Positions 56,791 through 64,000 of a stretch of 64,000 bases of DNA are shown here, piece after piece. The stretch is from Marchantia polymorpha subsp. ruderalis (Eukaryota > Streptophyta > Marchantiopsida > Marchantiales > Marchantiaceae), in assembly GCA_037833965.1 (NCBI GenBank), contig AP031354.1:6364001-6428000 (forward strand), written 5' to 3'. A program made the translations under genes and the position numbers. Numbering within the stretch: the stretch's first letter is position 1; every line of letters begins with the position of its first letter. The notes under the pieces are model-generated. The model searched no databases. It saw nothing but the letters and a program-made list of their open reading frames with translations, and was not told the DNA's origin.

Positions 56791-59700
56791 TGTAATAACC
56801 CACCAAAGGCTAAAACTGCAGTATGGTGGTAAAAAGATCGAACCCACAGGGACAGAGGCAACACACAGAGTAAAAGTGTCACGTTTAACAGACTTTTGGT
56901 AGAGTTTGAATTCTAGGCGACTGTCACTCCCAGAAATACTGTAGTGCTCGACTCGGAGGCTCGACTCGGAGGAGGAACTCAACTCGGAGGATGCTCGGAG
57001 GATGCACGGTACAGCTTGGTCACTCAACACACACACACACACACACCTGAAACTGGCAAAAAGCACAACTCGGAGGTCGGTCAGGACCTCCGCTTCGGAT
57101 TTCAGGAGGAAAGTGTCTCGCAAGTTCACTCAGAGGTTCTGCAGGAAGTGCCTCCCACTCCGGCTTTTACTGCCCTTCCGCCAGGAACTAGCGGGGGTAC
57201 CCGGACTGGACTTCTCACTTCGGAACGAAGCCTCTACGTACGCCGTGGACGTCACCCTCGACTATCACACAAAACGCAGGGAGTGCAGACCCGACTGAGA
57301 ACTTACTGAAAACACGATCCAGTAACACACACACAACCTGAATTACAAACCAAGGTTTACACGAAGTAATGAAACTTCACATTGGCATTCAGGGGAAACT
57401 TCCCGTAGGAGTACAATCAGGATATGTCACTCGAAGGAGTAAGGGGGAACTGTTCAAGTATCTAACTCGCAGCCGGCTCTGAGTATCAGAAATCACCCGC
57501 AGGTGCAGATCCGCACTACTCAAGTCTCTAACCGGGTGCGAGCTCTGAACATTCAGCCGAAGGCCTTCAACTACAACATACGGTAACTTCGCTATGCTGC
57601 AGCTTCTCTACGTGGTGCCAGGACCAAAATGCACAAACACGCCAAGAAAGTGAGTTCCTGATCTGCACTTCCGAAACTGGAAGAGTCCCAAGGCAAAACG
57701 CCTTGATCTACTTTATACTCTCAAAAGATCCTAACTAGCACTACGCTATCCTATCTACCACTCGCAGCATCTGCGCGAAACCAAACTACTCTACTGCACT
57801 CAGCAGATCCGGTGCTGCGCCTCCTGCGCGCCGGACTGCTCCGCTTACTGTCTCTACCTTGCCAGTCTTCCGACCGGCTGCGTAACCCCAGGCGTCGGAG
57901 CGCTGCAGTGACTTCCGACTGCAAGTGCGCCATAGTGTCGCGCGCACCCGACAAGAAAGTTTCTAATTTTCTCGCCACTCGCCGCCGACTCCGACTATCA
58001 CCCTCCGTCAATGCCGCCGCCCGAAGCTCGAACTCCCGGAGTGTGACCCTCTCTTGAGCTGCCACCTCCCAATGGGTGTATCCGTTTAGACAACGAGTCA
58101 CCCGTGCCGCCAACTCTCCTCGTACCCGGCAGCTGCTCTCCACCTCTGCCAGCTGCATTTCTAAATCCGCACGTTGTGCCCTCAAATCAGAGCACTCGGT
58201 TTGCAAGTTGCACAACAACTCCTCATCCTCCTTGCGGGCTCGTTGACTTTCCTCTAAGGCGCGCGTCTGGCGCGCAAGCTCGGCTGCTAGGACTTTGTTC
58301 TGTCTCCGCTCCTCCTGCAGTTCCGACTCGATCTTTGCCCGTATTAGTTCGGCCTCCGCCTGACTCTTCGTCGCCGCATCCTCCTTCTGCTGCTGCAAGG
58401 CTTGGTACAGCTTCTGGGTGACCGCCAGGTGTTGTCGGAGGGCGGTGTTCCTATCCACATATACTCCGCATCTAGAGGCCCACCTTGCCACCTTGCTCCT
58501 CGTCCTTCGCCTGATTGTCTCCACATAAGACTGCGGTTTTAAGGCACTTGCGTATTTGGATGTCTTGCGATCCAGATATCGCAGGAGTGGAACTATCTGT
58601 TCGCACAGCACCCCTGTTGGCGTTTTCTGCACCGAATCCTCTTCTTGCTCTTCCGAGCTCGTCTCATCCTCAGTCTCGAGGATTTCAGTCGCCACCGAAT
58701 CCCTTGGCGACTCCCTGGAACTGTGGCGCGCAGCAGCTTCTGCTGCGACTGCTGCTCCACTGCCTGCTAAAATATCCAGGGCAGTGGGAGATCCCACTGC
58801 TTGAGCCCCTGTTCCGGCTCGATCTTCGGTTTGTGAAGGGGTCGACGCCGTAGTGACTTTTGTCACTCTTGCACCGCCCGCTTCTGCTGCCTGTCCTTCC
58901 GGCGCAATCTGCGCGGAAGGTGTTCTTGCTGAAGGTGCGTCCGCCGAAGGCGTCCGCACACTGGTCGTTGGCTCCATCCGTCTCGCAGTCGGCGAATCCG
59001 GCTGACTCTCTGTTGTCCGACTCGCAGTCGGCCGACCAGCAGTTGTCCGACTGGGAGTCGGATACACCCTGCGCGTCTTGACTCCACTTGGCCTGCTTGT
59101 TGGGGGCGTTCTTCCAGAAGTGCCTTCCGCCGAAGACGACCCTCTAAGGATTGTTGGCTCGTCAGCCAAACTCTCTTCCGCTTCCGGCCTGCTGTCCGGT
59201 TCAACGCGCCGTTCAGTTGGCCTTCCTTCCGCTTGTCGACCTTCAGTCATCCGACTCGCAGTCGGCCGGTCGTCAGTCCGTCCATCTCCTCCCGAAGGCC
59301 GTGGTGCCTTCTGTGCAGAGGTTTCTGCCGTCTTCCCTAGGACCTGAGCAATTATCTCTTCCTGTGTGAGATTCCGCCGGGGCGGAGTTCGCCTGGTCCC
59401 CTCAGTAACAGTTGGCATTCTGCGTGCCCTCTGTTTTGGTCGACTGTGAGGCTCGGGGGTGGGCCGACCACGAGTCGGCGCAGCTGGTACTTCCGGCTGC
59501 TTGTCCTCAGGTCTCTCATCCCACTTCCGCTTGCGCGGAATGCGCTCACTTCGCCGTTCTTCTGCTGCTCTGGCTGGAGCCGGAGCCGGAGGCGTACTGG
59601 CAGGTTCCTCGTCCGGATCCGTGTCTACTTCGGCCTCCCTCGAATATCTACCTGGATAAGACCGGCTCAGCTGCGGAAACCGAGTTTTCTCAGCATTCGT

Positions 59701-61634
59701 CAAACATCCCATCGCCCGGTAAAACACGATTAAGTAAGGCGATAGATGATTGAGCGTTCCTCCCCTCTCTTCTTGCGCATGTTGGCGCGTCACCTTCCAC
59801 AGGAGTCGTGCCCAATGCACCGGAGCTCCTGACAACACTAGCTCCACGAACTCTACCTGCCAACCATGCATGTAAGCGGTCTTGGTCGGCTGCAATATCT
59901 GCAGCAATGCTGTCGCGACATTTCTCCGCAATCGATCCTTGTAATCCCGAGTCCGGAAACCGTTCTTGGGATGTCTAGCCACCTTGAAGAGCTCATTGTA
60001 AGAGACTTCTTCCTCCTGGGACACTTTCACGCTGTCGGCCTCGAAGAGGAGATCCCCTTCCTCGCCGGCACACCTGCCCAACACCTGCGCCCAATTGCAA
60101 ATTTCCCATCTCTCTGGGTGTGGGCGAAATCCGCGAGAAGGCTTGTGTCTCTCTTGCAGATACTCGCGCACCATCTCCGGACACGTCCAATTCCACCCCC
60201 AGAGGAGAAAATCGAGCTTCAGCCTCGTCAGCACATCTTGAAATGCGCGTAGACCGATCTGCGGCACCCTGAGTGGAGACACTCGCAGTTGGGGAACCTT
60301 CGACATTGCGTTGCCTGCACACACAAACGTTCTCCCTTTCGCTCACTCTCTCACAATCGCCACTGCGCGTCGGCCACTCAAGCACTGACTGCTCACTCTC
60401 TCTGCGCTCGTTCAAGATCGCTACTCCCAATTCTTTCAAGGTCCGCCAAGATCCTTGTGCAACTCGCCTCCGCACTCTCTACTCTCACTGCAGGTCGCTC
60501 CGCCCTCGCGCGTAATCTTGGAACTGGAAATTGCAAAGTCAAGAATGAGAGAATGAGACTGGAGCGCAGTCTTTTCTTCTCCGATTTCAAGAACGTCCAA
60601 CGTTCTTACTGGTTGCAACGTACGCAGCCGGCTATACGGCTTAACGGTTCGCCCTTTGCATGCGCGAATTCACGTCCCCGCATTGCGCGCATTCGCATGC
60701 TTAAACGTTGAATTCTCCCGCCGCCGCCACCTTCCGGACTCGAGTCCGCTGCAGGGTATACGTCGGCCCTGTTGTCTTTTCCTAACCCGGCCCTTCTCCG
60801 GAGGCGTGTCGCCGCTGGTGCGTTCATTATCCGTCGGCGCCTTTGCTGGAGGCGCACATCCAGCCGGAGCGAATTACGCCGGCGCGCAGTCGTACCGCCT
60901 ATTTTGTCCTTTATGCCTCGTTCGTTGCTGCCAGCGCATCCGGCCGTCAGCGCCACGTCGGAGGCGTACATCCGACCGGCGCTTTCCTTCCATGAACAGC
61001 CGCCAAGGGCGCTTCCGACTCTGAGTTGGTTTCCTCCTGTGAGCGCGTGATTCCGCCGAAGGCGCATCGCCGAGGGCGTACGGGAATCCTTTCCGGCTGT
61101 GAACCCTAGCGCGAACGGCGCATGTCCGGCTACGAGTTTTCCGACGCTCATAACTTCTCCATTCCTGATCCATCTCCGGCGCTCTTGGACTCGTTAGAAC
61201 GAGCGTCCCGAGCTCTTTCTAATGCAACTTCAACCAACTGGATCTACCGTGTATCCCGATTGTTATGAAGGTTTTCCCTTTCCGCGCTAGCGGCGCTTCG
61301 CCGAAGGCGCACTCATGGTCGGATGCCTTTAGAGGTCCGGGCCCTTCTCCTGACGTCTTTAGCAAAACCTCCTCCTGGGGTGTCTGCGCCGGAAGCGTAG
61401 CTTCCTTATACGCTAAAGGCGCGTGAGTAGAGACACCTCAAAAAGAAGCTTTTGCCGAAGGCGCCGAAGACGTTGGCGTTGGTACATCCGACTACGTGAT
61501 TCTTTGTGCCCTCGTGACAATCTCATCAATCCACTCTATTTAGCGTACCCTTCTCTAGCTACAAACACTGCTTTGGTACTAGTTTTCTAAAATTGTTTAA
61601 ATTCTGCAAAAAAAACAAAAAGCGTGTTACCACA
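56791..61634 (-). mobile_element. 3' LTR (4844 bp) of a Ty3/gypsy element, with internal ORF
   Basis: Starts on the minus strand at 61634 with TGTGGTAACACGC, directly after a polypurine tract (61651-61635) that follows the pol gene, and ends TTATTACA at 56791. This fixes it as the 3' LTR. It contains a leader, the 851-aa ORF (60306-57751) and the same noncoding tail as the solo LTR at 38709-43578. It interrupts duplication copy 2 after ACACGTC. The 5' LTR and other TSD lie outside the window. Confidence 0.92.
57751..60306 (-). CDS. LTR-encoded ORF, subfamily A, copy 2 (851 aa)
   Basis: Exactly the same length as the ORF at 39667-42222, without frameshift or stop. I count about 14 amino-acid differences in 851 (for example Trp for Ser in the LLWGWNW segment, Asn for Lys in HPKNGF, Asp for Glu in RADLEMQL). 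The Trp here agrees with subfamily B, so copy 1 carries the derived residue. Domain order is as in copy 1: N-terminal conserved domain, Pro/Ser/Arg-rich middle, CEQIVPLLRYLDRK block, coiled coil, basic tail. It lies on the same strand as pol, wholly within the 3' LTR, so a copy should also lie in the 5' LTR and be transcribed ahead of or separately from gag-pol. Function unknown. Confidence 0.85.
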   Translation of the reverse strand: MSKVPQLRVSPLRVPQIGLRAFQDVLTRLKLDFLLWGWNWTCPEMVREYLQERHKPSRGFRPHPERWEICNWAQVLGRCAGEEGDLLFEADSVKVSQEEEVSYNELFKVARHPKNGFRTRDYKDRLRRNVATALLQILQPTKTAYMHGWQVEFVELVLSGAPVHWARLLWKVTRQHAQEERGGTLNHLSPYLIVFYRAMGCLTNAEKTRFPQLSRSYPGRYSREAEVDTDPDEEPASTPPAPAPARAAEERRSERIPRKRKWDERPEDKQPEVPAAPTRGRPTPEPHSRPKQRARRMPTVTEGTRRTPPRRNLTQEEIIAQVLGKTAETSAQKAPRPSGGDGRTDDRPTASRMTEGRQAEGRPTERRVEPDSRPEAEESLADEPTILRGSSSAEGTSGRTPPTSRPSGVKTRRVYPTPSRTTAGRPTASRTTESQPDSPTARRMEPTTSVRTPSADAPSARTPSAQIAPEGQAAEAGGARVTKVTTASTPSQTEDRAGTGAQAVGSPTALDILAGSGAAVAAEAAARHSSRESPRDSVATEILETEDETSSEEQEEDSVQKTPTGVLCEQIVPLLRYLDRKTSKYASALKPQSYVETIRRRTRSKVARWASRCGVYVDRNTALRQHLAVTQKLYQALQQQKEDAATKSQAEAELIRAKIESELQEERRQNKVLAAELARQTRALEESQRARKEDEELLCNLQTECSDLRAQRADLEMQLAEVESSCRVRGELAARVTRCLNGYTHWEVAAQERVTLREFELRAAALTEGDSRSRRRVARKLETFLSGARDTMAHLQSEVTAALRRLGLRSRSEDWQGRDSKRSSPARRRRSTGSAECSRVVWFRADAASGR

Positions 61635-61651
61635 TGCCCCCCTCCTCAATT
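61635..61651 (-). other. Polypurine tract
   Basis: On the minus strand TTGAGGAGGGGGGCA directly precedes the LTR start TGTGGTAAC. This is the usual primer of plus-strand DNA synthesis in LTR retrotransposons. It lies 20 bp after the pol stop codon. Confidence 0.85.
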
Positions 61652-61671
61652 GTGAGCGCCCACGCGAACAT

Positions 61672-64000
61672 TTATACGTGGTATTTCTTCAGACGCCATC
61701 CGTTCACGCGGGTGCCTAACCATTCTCCCGTCAGTTCTGCGAGTTGGATGGATCCATTTGGAAAAACTTCTATCACCTTGTAAGGTCCCATCCACCGCAA
61801 GTGGAGCTTGCCTGGAAATCTAGCATGTCTGCTATCGTATAGCAGAGCCAAGTCGCCCTTCTCCAGCAGTACTGGTTTGAGCCTTCGATCGTACTTCTCC
61901 TTGCGCCTGAGTTGTAATTGCTTTGTCCGATCTTCGGCCTCTTGACGTCTTTCCTCCAGTGCCATTACCTCTTGCAGTCGATATGCCTGACTTTCTTCCG
62001 CGTCCAGCCTTCTCTGATCTAAGGTCCTCTTGGTAGGTATCTCGAATTCGATGGGTAAGATCGGATGCTGCCCATAAACTAGGAAGTAAGGTGTTTGCCT
62101 GGTGGTGACTTTTTCTGCCGTTCTATATGCCCATAAGGCGGCCGGTAGCTTGGTGTCCCAGTCATGAGCATGGTTTACAGTCACCTTGAGGAGTATCTTA
62201 CAGAGTAATCCATTGGACTTCTCTGTCAGACCATTTGCCTTTGGGTTGTATGGAGTAGTCTTCCGATGCTTAATCTGGAAGTGCCGCGTCAAACTCTCTA
62301 TCACCTGATTCAGAAAGTGCGTCCCTCTGTCACTGACTATTTCTAGGGGGCACCCGTAGCGGGTGATGATTGATTCGAATAGGAACCGTGCTACTGCGGC
62401 TGCGTCATCGTGCCTTGTGGCTTCTGCCTCCACCATCTTGGTCGCATAGTCTGTTGCTACCAATATGTAGCGCCTGCGCGTGCCTTTAGTGACAGGTTGT
62501 ATTGGTCCCACGAAGTCGATCCCCCATTTTTCAAACGGTGCCAATGGCATGATTGGTGTAAGAGGCCATCTCGTGGTCGGAGTCGGCCTTCCCGTTCTCT
62601 GGCAGCTGTCGCATTTGCGAACGTAGTCGTGTACATCTTTGAACATCGTCGGCCACCAGTATCCTGCATTCACAATTTTGGTCACTGTGTTTCTGGTGGC
62701 GTAGTGACCACCAGCGTCTTCTGTGTGCATGGCTTTGACAACTCGCGGTACTTCAGACTCCTCTAGACATCTGCACAACCTCTCGTCTGCCATTTTCTTG
62801 AACAAGACCCCCTGTTGAAGCTGGTAAGGTCCCGCTTTATGAACGAAGACTGTGCGCTGCTCCGCATCCAATCCTTCCGGACATTGGAGTGTGAGCAGAA
62901 ACCTGTATAAGTCCGCGTACCTGGACTCATGGCTGGCGGACAACTGAAAAAGTTGTTCGTCGGGAAAATCATCCACTACTTCCTCCTCTATGGGTTCGGT
63001 CCATAGTCGGGAGAGGTAGTCTGCGTTCTCATGGTGAACGCCTTTCCGTGTCTGTACAGTGTAGGTGAATTCCTGCAGCAGTAGTACCCACCTGGCAATT
63101 CGTCCGGACAGATCCGCCTTCTTCACCAGGTGCTGTAAGGCGTAATGATCTACATGAAACACGAACTCATAGCAGATCAAATAATGTCGGAACTTCTTGC
63201 AGGAGTACACCATTCCCAACGCCTCCCTCTCAGTTGTCGTGTACTTCTTCTCTGCTGCTGACAACTGACGACTTGCGAAGTAAATCGGGTAGTCTTTCTT
63301 GTTGTCGTCCTTCTGACTGAGAACCACTCCGATTGCAAACGCCGACGTGTCTACATAGACATGGAAAGGTCTGTTCCAATCCGGACTTCTCAGAACCGGA
63401 GCAGTCGTCAGTTTGGCTTTGAGCGTGTCAAAGGCCAGCTGTTGCTCCTTGCCCCACACATAGGGTTCATCCTTTTTAAGCAGCTTCGTCAGATCGGCTG
63501 CCAAGATGGCATACATATTTATGAACCTTCTGTAATAACCTACATGGCCAAGGAAGGCCCTCAACTCACGCAGATTCGTTGGCGGCTGCAGTTCAAGAAT
63601 AATCTTCACCTTCTCTACATCCACTGCAATGCCATCGGACGAAACTCGGTGCCCCAGCAGGATTCCGCTGGTCATGAAGAAAAAACATTTCTCAGGGTGT
63701 AAGGACAAGCTGCTTTCCCTACACCTGTCGAACGTTTGCCGAAGATGGTTAAGGTGCTCCGACCTCTTACCGAAGACACAAAAGTCGTCGATGAAAATTT
63801 CTAGGAACTTCCTCAGGTGCTCTTGGAAAATGTTTGTCATCATCCGCTGGAACGTCGCTGGCGCGTTGCACAGACCGAACGGCATCTTGTGATAAGCATA
63901 GGTTCCCCAGTCGGTCGTGAAGGTTGTTTTGTCCTTGTCCTGTTCCCTGATGGACACTTGGTTGTAGCCGGAGAATCCGTCTAGGAAACTGTAGCATTCA
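61672..64000 (-). CDS. pol: Ty3/gypsy Pol: RT, RNase H, integrase (N-terminus outside window)
   Basis: Open from the right edge to TAA at 61672, 775 codons visible. Reverse transcriptase: SFLDGFSGYNQ (catalytic Asp), MPFGLCNAPATFQ, FIDDFCVFG (catalytic DD; Phe-Ile in place of the commoner Tyr-Val/Leu), LHPEKC and LGHRVSSDG. RNase H: VDTSAFAIGVVLSQ, TEREALGMVYSCKKFRHYL and VDHYALQHL. Integrase: zinc finger H...GGH...CDSCQ, core D in WGIDFVGP, D in VSDRGTHF, E in NGLTEKSN, and a C-terminal GPY/F module (WMGPYKVIEV...RVNGWRLKKYHV). No chromodomain follows. Together with the tRNA-Asp PBS type this points to the Athila/Tat side of plant Ty3/gypsy. No frameshift is seen, so it may be active or recent. 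Protease and gag would lie to the right. Confidence 0.95.
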   Translation of the reverse strand, partial: ECYSFLDGFSGYNQVSIREQDKDKTTFTTDWGTYAYHKMPFGLCNAPATFQRMMTNIFQEHLRKFLEIFIDDFCVFGKRSEHLNHLRQTFDRCRESSLSLHPEKCFFFMTSGILLGHRVSSDGIAVDVEKVKIILELQPPTNLRELRAFLGHVGYYRRFINMYAILAADLTKLLKKDEPYVWGKEQQLAFDTLKAKLTTAPVLRSPDWNRPFHVYVDTSAFAIGVVLSQKDDNKKDYPIYFASRQLSAAEKKYTTTEREALGMVYSCKKFRHYLICYEFVFHVDHYALQHLVKKADLSGRIARWVLLLQEFTYTVQTRKGVHHENADYLSRLWTEPIEEEVVDDFPDEQLFQLSASHESRYADLYRFLLTLQCPEGLDAEQRTVFVHKAGPYQLQQGVLFKKMADERLCRCLEESEVPRVVKAMHTEDAGGHYATRNTVTKIVNAGYWWPTMFKDVHDYVRKCDSCQRTGRPTPTTRWPLTPIMPLAPFEKWGIDFVGPIQPVTKGTRRRYILVATDYATKMVEAEATRHDDAAAVARFLFESIITRYGCPLEIVSDRGTHFLNQVIESLTRHFQIKHRKTTPYNPKANGLTEKSNGLLCKILLKVTVNHAHDWDTKLPAALWAYRTAEKVTTRQTPYFLVYGQHPILPIEFEIPTKRTLDQRRLDAEESQAYRLQEVMALEERRQEAEDRTKQLQLRRKEKYDRRLKPVLLEKGDLALLYDSRHARFPGKLHLRWMGPYKVIEVFPNGSIQLAELTGEWLGTRVNGWRLKKYHV

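Overview
The window is nuclear DNA of a land plant, very probably a non-seed plant (bryophyte, lycophyte or fern). Three things point there. Genes are sparse and have GT/AG introns. About half of the sequence is Ty3/gypsy LTR-retrotransposon DNA with a plant-type tRNA-Asp primer-binding site. The one sizeable host gene looks like a microbial-type terpene synthase (MTPSL), a family known from non-seed land plants and absent from seed plants. The species cannot be told from the sequence.

Layout. 1-18991 is a nested, GC-rich pile of LTR copies. It includes three solo LTRs with 5-bp target-site duplications (TSDs; one has a mismatch), a broken gag gene and several copies of an open reading frame that lies inside the LTR. 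19082-19742 is a decayed pol fragment. 20049-35589 is the AT-richer host region. It holds an array of small, cysteine-rich, metallothionein-like three-exon genes (20049, 22627, 26563, 30922), one orphan exon of an unknown gene (33081-33227) and the terpene synthase (33675-35589, minus strand, four exons). 35590-38708 is AT-rich and empty. 38709-43578 is a 4.87-kb solo LTR with an 851-codon ORF. 44235-46698 is another solo LTR. 46699-50874 is AT-rich and empty. 50875-56790 is a second copy of the metallothionein-like block (genes at 51145 and 53762). This copy is interrupted by a Ty3/gypsy element whose 4.84-kb 3' LTR (56791-61634), polypurine tract and pol gene (61672 to beyond the right edge) run to the end of the window on the minus strand.

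Main novelty. First, a retrotransposon family carries a long, conserved ORF wholly inside its giant LTR. Two near-identical 851-aa copies (57751-60306 and 39667-42222) and a divergent subfamily copy that is open for 578 codons at the left edge support this. Shorter non-autonomous LTRs share the ends but replace the ORF with a 15-bp minisatellite. Second, a tandem family of about 50-aa proteins with 10 or 11 cysteines is built from phase-2 exons that each carry a CxxCxxTDCxC module. It has two or three intact members and several decayed ones.

Functionally, the host genes appear to be independent units: metal or thiol chemistry (inferred) and terpenoid biosynthesis (motif-based). The retrotransposon parts explain most of the remaining structure.
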